A stretch of 64,000 nt of DNA from Novosphingobium lindaniclasticum LE124 (GTDB lineage: Bacteria > Pseudomonadota > Alphaproteobacteria > Sphingomonadales > Sphingomonadaceae): the NCBI RefSeq assembly GCF_000445125.1, contig NZ_ATHL01000113.1, positions 1 to 64,000 of the forward strand, in the 5' to 3' direction. The notes under the pieces were generated by a model. The model was not told the DNA's origin, ran no database searches, and saw only the letters and a list, made by a program, of their open reading frames with translations. This document shows positions 47,475 through 57,009 of the stretch, piece after piece; the first letter of the stretch is position 1, and each line of letters opens with the position of its first letter. A program made the translations under genes and the position numbers.

Positions 47475-47594
47475 ATCTTCCCGTTCGGTAAGATGCCGTC
47501 GGCGCGCTTCAGCCAACGCTAGTATTCTTACCGATCGGGAAGATATGACCTTGCCTCCAGATGATAAAGATGCCATCTTACCGAGCGGGAAGAC
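47475..47594. promoter_or_regulatory. three 20-bp HipB-type operators, 50-bp spacing
   Basis: O1 at 47475-47494 (ATCTTCCCGTTCGGTAAGAT), O2 at 47525-47544 (TTCTTACCGATCGGGAAGAT) and O3 at 47575-47594 (ATCTTACCGAGCGGGAAGAC). All are near-palindromes; O1 is inverted relative to O2 and O3. Starts are exactly 50 bp apart. O3 abuts the hipB ATG (47595), and its GGGAAG is the only ribosome site, so bound repressor would also block translation initiation. Confidence 0.8.
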
Positions 47595-47807
47595 ATGATA
47601 CACACAGCTCAACAATTTGGCACAGCGATTGCGACCGCTCGCAAGAGCCTCGGCCTCACCCAGCGCGAGCTCGCGCTTGCAATCAATACCGGCGAGCGTT
47701 TCATTGTGGATCTTGAGGCGGGCAAGGCCACTGCCCAATTGGGCAAGGCTCTTGCTGCTGCGCAGGCTGTCGGACTTCGACTGACGGCTTTGGGCTCGTC
47801 TGACTGA
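47595..47807 (+). CDS. hipB: HipB-like antitoxin, HTH repressor
   Basis: 70 aa. A Cro/C1-type HTH fills the protein: FGTAIATARKSLGLTQRELA, then the recognition helix and FIVDLEAGKATAQLGKALAA, ending in LRLTALGSSD, the short HipB/YdcR style tail. It should bind the three upstream operators as dimers, repress the operon and neutralise the kinase encoded next. The stop is 8 bases before hipA, where AGGCGG acts as ribosome site. Confidence 0.88.
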   Translation: MIHTAQQFGTAIATARKSLGLTQRELALAINTGERFIVDLEAGKATAQLGKALAAAQAVGLRLTALGSSD

Positions 47808-47815
47808 GGCGGCAA

Positions 47816-49132
47816 ATGGAACTTCCCATCACTTTCGAGGGTCGTCATCTTGCCACGCTCGTGGCGGCGAATGACGAGGTCCGGCTTTCCTACAGCGCCG
47901 CCTGGCAGGCAGCCCCGGACCGTTTCCCGATTTCGCTCAGGATGCCCGTCGATGGCAGCACCTATGCAGGCGGTGTCGTTCTTCCCTGGCTCATGAACCT
48001 GCTTCCAGAAGGCGATCCGCTGCGCGCAATGACCCGCGTCGTGGGTGCGACTGCAGACGATGTTCTCGGGCTGATCGCGCGTACCGGGACCGATCTTGCC
48101 GGCGCGCTCAGCATTGGCCTTGATGCATCGGGCGGGACGCCCGGCTATCGTGAGATCACGGGCAGCGATGCTCTGGAGCGGATCATCAACGATCTGCCTG
48201 CCCGCCCCTTTCTCGTAGACGAAGAAGGCGTCTCGATGAGCCTCGCCGGCGCGCAGGACAAGCTTCCGGTGGCAAAGCTCGGCGACGCGATCGCGGTGCC
48301 AGTCCATGGCGCGCCCTCCACACATATCCTGAAACCCGACAACCCGCGCCTTCTGGGCAGCGTCCAGAACGAGGCGCTGTGCATGGTTCTGGCCCGGCGC
48401 GCTGGGCTCCTCACAGCGCCCGTAACGACAGGCGTTGCTGGTCAGCGATCCTATCTCCTGGTGACGCGCTACGACCGTGAAGGTGAGCCGGATGGGGTGC
48501 GACGAATTCATCAGGAGGACTTTTGCCAGGCCCTGGGCCGCCCTCCCGTCGCCAAGTACGAGTACAACGGCACGGGCACGCGCGGCCCTTCGATCGCGGA
48601 TTTTTTCGCGACCGTGCGCGCGCATATGACTGCACGGGAAATCACGCAGCTGCTCGACGCCGTGATTTTCAATATCGCCATCGGCAATGTAGATTCCCAC
48701 GCAAAGAACTATTCGGTCCTGCTCACGCATCACGCTCCCCGCTTTGCTCCGCTCTACGATCTCATGTCGGGACTTGGCTGGGCGAACATCACCCAGAACC
48801 ATGCCCAGGCCATCGGCGGGCAGCGTCGGGGCCGGCACATCTACGCAAAGCACTGGCAGCGCATGGCCGAAGCCTCAGGCCTTTCTCCTAGGGCCACAGT
48901 CCGGCGCGTGGAGGCCATGACTGCCCGTTTGCAGCGCGAACTGCCGGGGGCCAGTGAAGAGGTCGCCGCCATGCCTGCGGGCTCTGGCCTTATGCTCAAG
49001 GTCTTTGAGCGCGAGATTGCCCGGCGCATCGAGGAAGTGCGCGCTCATGCGCAGGAGGCGGGCGATGACGGGTACGGCGCTCCGGGCGATGACGTCGCCG
49101 AGCAGATCGATGCAACTGCCTATCACGGCTAG
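47816..49132 (+). CDS. hipA: HipA-like Ser/Thr kinase toxin
   Basis: 438 aa, full length for the family. HipA kinases phosphorylate targets such as glutamyl-tRNA synthetase and cause growth arrest. The N-terminal HipA_N region includes GGVVLPWLMNLLPEGDPLR. The kinase core has SLAGAQDKLPV, THILKPDNPRL, the catalytic loop NIAIGNVDSHAKNYSVLL with Asp and Asn, and the metal-binding APLYDLMS. All active residues look intact. With hipB it makes a toxin-antitoxin module likely to stabilise the plasmid. Confidence 0.92.
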   Translation: MELPITFEGRHLATLVAANDEVRLSYSAAWQAAPDRFPISLRMPVDGSTYAGGVVLPWLMNLLPEGDPLRAMTRVVGATADDVLGLIARTGTDLAGALSIGLDASGGTPGYREITGSDALERIINDLPARPFLVDEEGVSMSLAGAQDKLPVAKLGDAIAVPVHGAPSTHILKPDNPRLLGSVQNEALCMVLARRAGLLTAPVTTGVAGQRSYLLVTRYDREGEPDGVRRIHQEDFCQALGRPPVAKYEYNGTGTRGPSIADFFATVRAHMTAREITQLLDAVIFNIAIGNVDSHAKNYSVLLTHHAPRFAPLYDLMSGLGWANITQNHAQAIGGQRRGRHIYAKHWQRMAEASGLSPRATVRRVEAMTARLQRELPGASEEVAAMPAGSGLMLKVFEREIARRIEEVRAHAQEAGDDGYGAPGDDVAEQIDATAYHG

Positions 49133-49315
49133 CCTCAAACTTACGGCAATGCCTCCCCCAGAATCCGGCGTGCGCGGTGCCTCTGCCCCTCGGACGCAAT
49201 CGCAGCCCTGCCGATGTTCGACAGCAGTTCTACGCGCCTTCTGGAGAAGGACTGTCCCCGGCTTCTCGCCCGGGGCGCCTTGCCTGTAGCGCGCAGGCCT
49301 TTCATCGGGGGCTGC

Positions 49316-50194
49316 ATGACGGCCTCCCAAACCGCTTGCCACGAGGCGGCAGACCTCCTTAGCGCCCATCCCGACTTCAGGGTGCTGCGCCGCCTGGTGC
49401 CGGCGGAGCGATTGTACTTCGGCGAGCCGCAGCCTCCACTGCGGGTCGGCGTCGCCATCGATGTCGAAACGACCGGACTTGATCACAGTGCCGACAAGAT
49501 CATCGAGCTGGCCATCCAGAGGTTCCGCTTCGATGCGCTCGGGCGGATCGTGCAGATCGGCACACCGCGCGTATGGCGCGAAGACCCCGGGGTGCCGCTC
49601 GACCCCCAGATCACCCGATTGACGGGGCTGACCGATGACATTCTTGCCGGTCAGACGATCGACGTCGAGGCGGCGATCGGGCTTCTGTCCTCGGCCGACA
49701 TCATCGTCGCCCACAACGCTGCCTTCGACCGACCATTCGTCGATCGGCGTCTGCCCGCCGTCGCTGGCAGGCCCTGGGCATGTTCGATGGCCGAAATCGA
49801 TTGGCTTGAGCTAGGCTTCGACGGCCGGGCGCTTGGCTACCTCGTCGTCCAGTGCGGTTGGTTCTTCGAAGGCCACCGGGCCCAGAACGACATCCTGGCA
49901 CTCATCTATCTGCTTGGACACGCCGCCGCAGATGGCGAGACGATACTGGCAAAGCTCATCGCCGCCTCTGATCGCATAAGCTACAAAGTCAATGCCGTGG
50001 ATGCACCGTTCGACGGCAAAGATGCGCTTAAGGCGCGCGGCTATCGATGGGATGCCGCCATGCGCTACTGGTCAAAGACCATTGCTGCCAATGACATGGA
50101 AAGCGAACGGAACTGGTTGCTTCAGGAAATCTATACAGGCCACGCAGAACCCGCATTCCACCTCCAATCAGCCTGCGAGCGCTTCAGCCGCTGA
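49316..50194 (+). CDS. DEDDh 3'-5' exonuclease (DnaQ-like)
   Basis: 292 aa from the ATG at 49316, with a G-rich ribosome site; the frame is open to 49214. The exonuclease motifs are Exo I VAIDVETTGLDH (Asp, Glu), Exo II AHNAAFDRPF (Asp) and Exo III HRAQNDILAL (His, Asp), giving the DEDDh set of the DNA polymerase III epsilon family. A C-terminal extension (about residues 225-290) with FDGKDALKARGYRWDAAMRYW resembles a small nucleic-acid-binding module found in such plasmid exonucleases. The likely role is DNA processing or repair. It stands alone between hipA and parA. Confidence 0.85.
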   Translation: MTASQTACHEAADLLSAHPDFRVLRRLVPAERLYFGEPQPPLRVGVAIDVETTGLDHSADKIIELAIQRFRFDALGRIVQIGTPRVWREDPGVPLDPQITRLTGLTDDILAGQTIDVEAAIGLLSSADIIVAHNAAFDRPFVDRRLPAVAGRPWACSMAEIDWLELGFDGRALGYLVVQCGWFFEGHRAQNDILALIYLLGHAAADGETILAKLIAASDRISYKVNAVDAPFDGKDALKARGYRWDAAMRYWSKTIAANDMESERNWLLQEIYTGHAEPAFHLQSACERFSR

Positions 50195-50347
50195 CATCTT
50201 GTCGAGTTGGCAATTGGTTACATAGGCGAGGTAGCCATTAGCAATCGGACAACGCCGAACCGGCTGGTTTGACTTTTAGCGCCGATTCTGCTCATAAATC
50301 ACGAACCAACTCCGATTCCGCTGACATAGCTAAGGGCCCGGCGAGAG

Positions 50348-51541
50348 ATGTCGTATACCGTAAATACCCTTCGAGCCATAACGCGGTCGTGCGGGGAAAT
50401 GCGTGACCGGGTCAAATCAATCGTGTTCAAGCCGGAGGATCGTAAGGTTCTGGACTTGACCTTCGGCCCGGGCGTAGCGGCGGAACTGGTTGGCCGGACG
50501 CCCGAAGCGTTGGCGAAGGCGGAGAAAGACGGGCGGCTCGAACCACCCAAGCAGCAGGCTAATGGTCGCCGGTATTACGATCTGGAAGATCTGACCCGCA
50601 TCCGTGACGCCCTCGGCATCCACCCGGGCAAGGCCGAAGATGAAGATGCGGTCGTTATCGCCGTTCAGAACTTCAAGGGCGGCGTTGGCAAGTCGACCAT
50701 CACCAAGCACTTTGCGGATTATCTCGCTCTTCACGGCTACAAGGTCCTGGTGATCGACTGCGATCCGCAGGCATCCACCACAACGATGTTCGACATCCAG
50801 CCCGAAACGCTGATTGATGACGAGCAGACGCTCGGGCATTTCCTGTCTCCGCGTAGCACATTCGACGACTTCGCTGCGGCAATCCACGACACCGCCTGGC
50901 CGACGATCAAGATAATTCCGTCCAGTTTGGGCCTGCAGGATGCGGAGTGGGATTTGACATCCACCCTCAGGGAGGGAGGCCAAGCGGTGCGCGAAGGTCT
51001 GCAGCGCCTGCGCATCGGGATTTCAACGATCATCAAAGACTTCGATGTCATCCTACTCGATCCTCCGCCAGCCATGGGCTTTCTCGGCCTCAACGTCATG
51101 GCGTCGGCCACCGGCCTGCTAATCCCGGTACCTGCCCGCCAGTTGGACTATCTCTCCACGATTCACTTCATGGACACGATCGCAGAGAACATCGAAGTGC
51201 TCGAAGCCAACGGCACGCCTGTCGACTATGGGTTCATCCGCGTCGTCTGTTCGGCCTACACGCCAAGCAAGCCTGGCGAGCACGATATGTGGAAGATGAT
51301 GCAAGCAACGTACGCCAACTTCCTGCTGAGCCAGCCCATCCTGGCTTCAGAGGAAATCAAGAATGCCACGCAAGCATTCCGCTCGGTCTACGAGAGCAAG
51401 CCCTCGGCCTCGCACGCGACGTATAACCGGTGCCGCGAGAATCTCGATCTCGTCTTCGGCGAGGTCGTCCAGCAGATGCGACAGCAATGGCCATCAGCCA
51501 GCATCGTTGGGCATGATGCACCTGCGAGTGCTGCAGCATGA
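50348..51541 (+). CDS. parA: ParA/RepA-type partition ATPase
   Basis: 397 aa. It is a type Ia partition ATPase: the N-terminal part (about residues 35-95) has a MerR-like HTH with TPEALAKAEKDGRLEPPKQ, for autoregulation; the deviant Walker A NFKGGVGKSTITKHFADYLA starts near residue 107; Walker A' is VIDCDPQAS, and Walker B ILLDPPPAMGF. This resembles RepA of RepABC and the ParA of sphingomonad plasmids. It positions plasmid copies with ParB. Its stop overlaps parB by ATGA. Confidence 0.95.
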   Translation: MSYTVNTLRAITRSCGEMRDRVKSIVFKPEDRKVLDLTFGPGVAAELVGRTPEALAKAEKDGRLEPPKQQANGRRYYDLEDLTRIRDALGIHPGKAEDEDAVVIAVQNFKGGVGKSTITKHFADYLALHGYKVLVIDCDPQASTTTMFDIQPETLIDDEQTLGHFLSPRSTFDDFAAAIHDTAWPTIKIIPSSLGLQDAEWDLTSTLREGGQAVREGLQRLRIGISTIIKDFDVILLDPPPAMGFLGLNVMASATGLLIPVPARQLDYLSTIHFMDTIAENIEVLEANGTPVDYGFIRVVCSAYTPSKPGEHDMWKMMQATYANFLLSQPILASEEIKNATQAFRSVYESKPSASHATYNRCRENLDLVFGEVVQQMRQQWPSASIVGHDAPASAAA

Positions 51542-52551
51542 GCCGGCGGTCACTGATTTCGGAGGCCCTAGCCTCCACCCCGGCCGAGCCAGTCATCGCC
51601 GTTGAGGATGTCGCTGTCGCAAAACCGCGCACGACGTTCACGACGAAGCGCCTCGATGCATTCGGGGAGTCGGCGCGGATGGTGAAGAAGCCCTCCATCC
51701 GGCTCAAGCCTTCCGAGTGCTCGATCTGGTCGGGCAATGCGCGCGACTATGAACTGCTCAATGAGCAGCGGCTGCGCAGCCTCATCGACTCCATTCAGGC
51801 AGAGAACGGCAACAGGATTCCTGTCGTAGTTCGGCGCACGCCAGACGCCGAAAAGCGTTACGAACTTCTCATTGGTACGCGCCGACATTGGGCAGTGAGC
51901 TGGCTAAACGCCAACCATTACCCCGATATCGAACTTGTGGCGATCATCGAGGATATCGACGATGAAGCCGCTTTCCGTCTTGCTGATATCGAAAATCGCG
52001 AGCGGGAGGACATTTCGGATCTCGAGCGTGGCGAAAATTACCGGGCGGCTGTCGCAGCCTACTATGACGGCATCCAGGCCCGGATGGCGGAGCGTGTCAA
52101 ACTCTCGACCTCAACTCTCGCTCGCTATATCGGCCTTACCGAAATCCCGAAGTCAGTCGTCAGCGCATTTCATTCGCCGATGGACCTTCAGGTCCGCCAT
52201 GGCGACAAGCTGCTGCCCCTCATCCGCAACGCTGCGACCCGGCCGCAGATCGAAGAGGCAGCCGCGCATATAGCCAGCGAGCAAAGTTTCCGCCAATCGG
52301 GCGACGAAGAGCCGATCAGCGGCGCGGAGGTTGTCGCCCGCCTCGTCAAGGCCGCCAGCTCTCCCCGGCGCGGACGGGCTCGCAAGCTGGTCATCGAGGC
52401 GAATGGCTCAACCATAGGACAGATCGATCGTGATCAGGGCAGAGGATTGACCTTCACCCTCACCCCTACCGACCTGTCCGCCGACGATATTCTCGAAGCT
52501 CTGCGGCCGCTGATCGAGAACGCCAAGATTCTGAAGGGACGGGCCCGGTGA
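51538..52551 (+). CDS. parB: ParB/RepB-type partition CTPase
   Basis: 337 aa. The ParB/Srx nucleotide-binding domain has RYELLIGTRRHWAVSWL (the GxRR box) and DIENREREDISDLERGENY (the ENxxRxD box); the HTH region follows with VKLSTSTLARYIGLTEIPKS. The C-terminal part gives dimerisation, with DILEALRPLIENAKIL. It binds parS and stimulates ParA. A perfect 16-bp palindrome lies 72 bp past its stop. Confidence 0.93.
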   Translation: MSRRSLISEALASTPAEPVIAVEDVAVAKPRTTFTTKRLDAFGESARMVKKPSIRLKPSECSIWSGNARDYELLNEQRLRSLIDSIQAENGNRIPVVVRRTPDAEKRYELLIGTRRHWAVSWLNANHYPDIELVAIIEDIDDEAAFRLADIENREREDISDLERGENYRAAVAAYYDGIQARMAERVKLSTSTLARYIGLTEIPKSVVSAFHSPMDLQVRHGDKLLPLIRNAATRPQIEEAAAHIASEQSFRQSGDEEPISGAEVVARLVKAASSPRRGRARKLVIEANGSTIGQIDRDQGRGLTFTLTPTDLSADDILEALRPLIENAKILKGRAR

Positions 52552-52564
52552 CCTAGCATCGGAT

Positions 52565-52594
52565 AGGTTTTTGCAAACTTTAAAAACCTCTTTT
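52565..52594 (+). terminator. possible weak terminator after parB
   Basis: AGGTTTTT (52565-52572) and AAAAACCT (52582-52589) form an 8-bp stem of mostly A-T pairs with a 9-base loop, followed by CTTTT. It would partly separate parB from repA. The stem is weak, so confidence is low. Confidence 0.35.
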
Positions 52595-52623
52595 ATCGAA
52601 TTATATCAATATCTTAATCGTAC

Positions 52624-52639
52624 AGTCCCACGCGTGGGA
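52624..52639. promoter_or_regulatory. 16-bp perfect palindrome, candidate parS
   Basis: GTCCCACGCGTGGGAC is its own reverse complement. Length, symmetry and place (directly after parA-parB, in the AT-rich leader of repA) match parS sites of RepABC-like plasmids, although the bases differ from the known consensus. It could equally be a RepA operator controlling copy number. Confidence 0.6.
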
Positions 52640-52656
52640 CACAGCAACGGAGTTGG

Positions 52657-54027
52657 GTGAGAAGCGTGGCCTCTGATACGCCGCAGACGACCACTAATGG
52701 TCGCAAGGTACAATTTGAGATGTTTTTCACGCTGCCCGATTTCAGCGACATCTCCCTGCGCGATTATCAGGAAACCATGCAGCGCCCGTTCTTCAGCCTC
52801 GCAAAGAAGAAGCGCCTCAAACCAATCGAATATACGAGCCCGGACAAAAGCGTGCGTGTTCACGTATCAGCCAATCCCGAGTACGGAATGGCCACGATCT
52901 GGGATGCCGACATCATGATCTACCTGGCCTCGCACCTCAACGAGCTGCGAGAGCGCGGCGACAATGATCTTTCACCGACCATTAGGCTACAGCCCGGCGA
53001 CCTGCTTCGCCGGATATGCTGGGGTGTCAGCGGCCGCGCATACGAACGCCTCATAGCTGCCCTCGATCGTCTGCAGGCAACCACGATCAAGACCAACATC
53101 CGCGCGAACTCCAAGACCCGCGAGACGACGTTCTCCTGGATCGACAGTTACACGCATCTCGTCGACGAAAAGACCCAGCGATCGCTTGGAATGGAGATAA
53201 CTCTATCGCGGTGGTTCTTCGATGGGGTCATGGATAAGAGAAACGTCCTTGCGATCTCACCGCTCTATTTCGAGATCACAAGCGGGCTCGGGAAATGGCT
53301 CTACCGTGCAAGCCGCAAGCACGCAGGCGGAAACGGCGCCGAAGGCTTCACTATCGGCTTTGAGACGCTCCATCAAAAGAGCGGAAGCGAAAGCTCCCTC
53401 CCCTCGTTCAAGAACAAGATCCTTGAACTCGCTCGGGCCAACAACCTGCCGGAAATTCACCTCGAGGCGATCGACGCGGAAAGCCCGCGACCGAAGCTCA
53501 AGATGGTCATGCGCAAGTTTCTCGACGATCGCACCTCGGCGCCGTCGACTAAGAAGCGCATCGGGCAGCGAAATGAGCCCTCTCCAGTAGCGTCCCCCCT
53601 GCCCTCCCCGGCATCGGGGCATTCTCACGATCGCGACGCCACTCGCTCGCAACAGGCTCAGCCAGACCTAGTTGATCCCAGCCTCGCCCTCAGCCTGGTT
53701 GCCCGGACAGCCGCCCGCTTCAAGTATGACCACGGCGCCGATGCTGGTTTGCCACATACAGATCCGCATGATGTTCAGTTCGCGCGAGCCGCTGAAGAGG
53801 CGCCGAGACCTCGCCGTGGGGATCGGGCAGCCGACGTGCTCGACCCGGAGACGTACGCCACCATCATGCGCGAATGTCCCGGATGGGATCTCGATGTCCT
53901 GATGAAAACCTTTGATGCGTTTCTCAATCGAAACCCGAACGAAATTCCACGCAACTATTCCAAGCGCTTCTACGGTTTCATGAAAAAGCACCACGAGCGC
54001 AACAAGTACCAGCTGCGCGGCCTTTGA
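52657..54027 (+). CDS. repA: replication initiator protein A (RPA family)
   Basis: 456 aa, starting at a GTG with GGAG upstream (another GTG at 52666 is possible). The RPA domain covers about residues 15-270: EMFFTLPDFSDISLRDYQET, LAKKKRLKPIEYTSPD, ANPEYGMATIWDADIMIYLA and LRRICWGVSGRAYERLIAAL. This is the initiator family of many alphaproteobacterial plasmids. The region about 290-360 is Pro/Ser-rich and disordered, and the C-terminus (MRECPGWDLDVLMKTFDAFL and on) is a helical tail. It should bind the repeats near 55.3 kb. Confidence 0.92.
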   Translation: MRSVASDTPQTTTNGRKVQFEMFFTLPDFSDISLRDYQETMQRPFFSLAKKKRLKPIEYTSPDKSVRVHVSANPEYGMATIWDADIMIYLASHLNELRERGDNDLSPTIRLQPGDLLRRICWGVSGRAYERLIAALDRLQATTIKTNIRANSKTRETTFSWIDSYTHLVDEKTQRSLGMEITLSRWFFDGVMDKRNVLAISPLYFEITSGLGKWLYRASRKHAGGNGAEGFTIGFETLHQKSGSESSLPSFKNKILELARANNLPEIHLEAIDAESPRPKLKMVMRKFLDDRTSAPSTKKRIGQRNEPSPVASPLPSPASGHSHDRDATRSQQAQPDLVDPSLALSLVARTAARFKYDHGADAGLPHTDPHDVQFARAAEEAPRPRRGDRAADVLDPETYATIMRECPGWDLDVLMKTFDAFLNRNPNEIPRNYSKRFYGFMKKHHERNKYQLRGL

Positions 54028-56151
54028 CCGCAAGGGCTTGCGTACCAGGGCGCTAAGCAGACGCATGTCGGCGCGAAGCTCGCACCAACACCCCTGCCCT
54101 ATCCGATTTCTGCAAGGGCGCGCCCCCACCGCGAGGCGCCCCCTTCCCCGCCCCATCTGGTTTAAGTGGCCCCCGGCCCGCGCAATTGAACAGAACCATG
54201 CCATCGCGTCGGCAGTGGCTCACCTCCACCGCGAAGGGCGCTCCTCCACGGTAAGCCGATCGACCGCTCGGATGCATGACAAGCCTATCACCAGGCTCTG
54301 GTTCTCGCTGGTGCGGCGATAAGGATGCCCTTCACGCCATCTACAACCGATAACCGGGCCAATACCCGCTGGTGCAGCCAGCGTGATCGCTTTCGGCGAT
54401 CGAGTGAGATCTGCGCTGAGTGAACCTGTCGGCTCGATCGCGAGGCCGGCAACAGGGTTCGCCATTCGATCAGAAAGCTCTGAGCCCGAAATTCGACAGC
54501 CCGTAAGATCGCGTGGCGACTTGGATGCCAATTGTCATGAACGAACCTCACAACGGCTTTCAGGCTGATTGAGCCGAGACGGCGTGTACGACGTGTTTTC
54601 GGAAATCCGGCTTTAAGCTGCTGGCGCGGCCCTAGACCCCGCTAACTTCGCAGAGAAGTCAGCCAGCGCGCCGTAGCAATCCCTCGGACCCGGTGATTCT
54701 AAAAGCACGTCGATCCGACTGATCACCGAACTGGGCAGCTGGGCTGTCTCCGCAGAGGAACCCCCTCATTTCTCAGTCCGAATGAGGTCATTGTCTCACG
54801 GTAATCCCGGTCGGTGCCGGGCAGGATGATGTAAACCCTCAGCGCCGAAGTTCTTCAGCAACGCATGCCTACGCTCCTGCAACCAACGCTAGGGAAAGGG
54901 GCAGGGGCAGGGGAGTAGACTGAGCGGTGATCGCGGTCGCCAGTACTTTCGCACCGCATGCGACTGTCAGACAGAGTAGCCATCTACCGCTGGAACGGCT
55001 GAGATCGCGGGGTAACGGCTGTCCACCGCTGACAAATGAATTCGGCCCGCCGTGCATCCGCGCTTCCCGATAACACGACACGGCCTGCGCCAACATTACT
55101 GAAAGCACGTTCGAGAAGCGTCCATTCGCCAAGTTCGCCAGGGGCTAGCGCCTCACCTAGCGGCAGCGTTTTCGAAGATTCGATCCGGAGAAAGAGGCAG
55201 AAAACCAAGCCTTGCAGATGAAGCCATGGTGGTGGACGGCAATCTTATCCACAGGGCATGTGCGAAGCGATACGTACTATCGGATCGCGATCATCGTGTT
55301 TTTAGAATCAAGGGTGCGTGGTATCAGATGCAGATTCGCGTGTTATCAGATTTTATCCACAGGCCGCGACTCGCCCTCATCTCTCGCTCTAAGCGATTTT
55401 GCACAGGCACTAACTTCTTTAACTTTAGAATCTAATCCCATTAACTCCCACGCCTGCGGCGGATATCGATTGATTTTATTGGGAGAAGAAGAAGAAGGGG
55501 AGGGGACAGGCGAGCGATCGTCAGATCAACCGCTCAGGTCATTCTTGCTGAAGGCTGTGCTAGAGGCCGAGCTTTTATTCTCACTGCGCGCGCAGACCGA
55601 CCCACCAAGGATCTCTGTTGCCGACTTTTGGACGACCGGCTTTAAACCTCATCGCTAAGGAGCTCGAACGAGTACGGCTTCACGCACGCGACCCGGCCGA
55701 ATATTTCCACTGATCCATCGTGCCACTCAAGACGCCATGGTGGAGTACATCAATCAGGAGGGCCGGACGATGGCTCACCGAGATTGTCCCGGGTTTTGAA
55801 GCAACCAGGCTTTCTCGCTCAGCCGCGGTGCATTGCAAATTTCACAGCGTTTCTTTTCGGCAGTTCGAAACTCGTTCGTTTCGTGTGCAGGGGTGCGCAG
55901 TTCGCAGCGAATTTCAGCATCACCAACGGGAACGGACCTCGGATCGCGAGAGATTTGCCCTGTAAGCGCTCAGGAGCACCATCCTGCATGCGGACCACCC
56001 CGTGGGTAGGGCGGACGTCGTCGGCGCGCTGTAGGGGGCCTTTCCGGCGATCGATATTTTGCGGCTTGTCGCCGGCTTGGCCTGATAACGGATAGGTTCA
56101 GGCTCTGGAAGCCCGTCACTTGGAGCGCGTTCACTTCGTTTGTGAGCATGC
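54028..56151. other. 2.1-kb region without genes, containing the likely origin
   Basis: No frame in this stretch combines a ribosome site with protein-like composition. The left part (54028-55200) holds nothing I can name. The centre (55245-55361) has two DnaA boxes and phased repeats, followed by an AT-rich segment (about 55405-55480) and a purine run of GAAGAAGAAG type near 55485. The right part (55660-56151) is featureless. Confidence 0.6.
55245..55361. other. putative oriV: 22-bp iterons between two DnaA boxes
   Basis: TTATCCACA, the exact DnaA-box consensus, occurs at 55245-55253 and 55353-55361. Between them TATC(G/A)GAT occurs at 55278, 55322 and 55344, spacings of 44 and 22 bp; the units at 55278 and 55322 also share GAT and CGTGTT at the same offsets, and CGT recurs every 22 bp at 55273, 55295, 55317 and 55339. 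A degenerate unit therefore sits at 55300. The AT-rich stretch to the right could be the unwinding element. Confidence 0.65.
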
Positions 56152-57009
56152 TCAATGAGCGCCAGTGCGAGCGAGCAAGGCGTCGATGGCGGCCATGGAA
56201 GTATCATAATCGTCGAGCGCCTCCCGAGAAAGGGCAGGGGTGTCCTTGCCTCGATCAACGACAGAGCGAGCCTCCGCTTTGAGGCGGACGGAGAAAAGAT
56301 CTGCGCCGGCCGTTCTGGTCCGATGTAGCAAACCACTCTTCTCAAGCGTGGAAAGCATCTTTCGGGTTCCGAGCCGTGAGGCGCCGATGATCGCTTCGAG
56401 CTGAGCCCCGCGCAGTTGTCCAAACCCGGCAAGAATGCCAAAGATCGTCGGTGCTCTGGACGTGTTGCGATGACATAGCTGTCCATCGACTATGGTCCGA
56501 ACGGCCACGTCGGCATCCTTCAATGCGGCGATCAGGCGCTCAGCGCTGTGGCGTAACGCTGCTGCAACCTCTGAGACCGGATCGGGCTGATCCAAATCGT
56601 CCACGTTTTCGGTCATGGGCTTGACGAGGCCGGGGAAGGGCAGGGGCACCGACATCAACCCCTGTGCGAACAGGCGCTCACCCCAGAGCAGGTCGAGCGC
56701 CCAAAATGGAGGTCTCGGTGGACGCGAGACCAAGTGTCGCGGTTTCGCTCCGATTGGTCCGCGAGGCAGGGAAGAGAAGATTGGTTCCTGATGTGTGAAG
56801 GTCACATCGGCTCCGATCGCGTCGTGAAGTTCGCAAAGTTCCGCGCTGGGGTCAGGCTCTTGCCGAACGCCAATGCTGGTCAGAAGAGATCGGGCGACCG
56901 CGAGGACAGCGTGGACTTCCTGATGGGCATCTTCGCTCGAGGTTGCCGTCTCGAAATGATCGGCGGGCGCAAGCAGGGCCGGCAACATAGCGCGCGCCAA
57001 CTCGGCCAT
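56152..57009 (-). CDS. wHTH-type regulator-like protein, unknown
   Basis: 285 aa, soluble. The C-terminal part (about residues 185-245) has a winged HTH: APTIFGILAGFGQLRGAQLE, IIGASRLGTRKMLSTLEKSG and LLHRTRTAGADLFSV. The rest is helical with acidic stretches. A similar general plan (helical N-terminal domain plus C-terminal wHTH) is seen in DUF1612/RHE_PE00001-type proteins of rhizobial plasmids and in the protein at 60821 of this window. Function is unknown. It is divergent from tniA. Confidence 0.55.
   Translation of the reverse strand: MAELARAMLPALLAPADHFETATSSEDAHQEVHAVLAVARSLLTSIGVRQEPDPSAELCELHDAIGADVTFTHQEPIFSSLPRGPIGAKPRHLVSRPPRPPFWALDLLWGERLFAQGLMSVPLPFPGLVKPMTENVDDLDQPDPVSEVAAALRHSAERLIAALKDADVAVRTIVDGQLCHRNTSRAPTIFGILAGFGQLRGAQLEAIIGASRLGTRKMLSTLEKSGLLHRTRTAGADLFSVRLKAEARSVVDRGKDTPALSREALDDYDTSMAAIDALLARTGAH

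Noticed and set aside
47216..47476. 86-aa minus-strand frame between rpoD and hipB
   Set aside because: No ribosome site, odd Met/Arg/Ala composition, and no recognisable family.
55212..55658. 148-aa frame across the putative origin
   Set aside because: It crosses both DnaA boxes and the phased repeats, and its composition is not protein-like.
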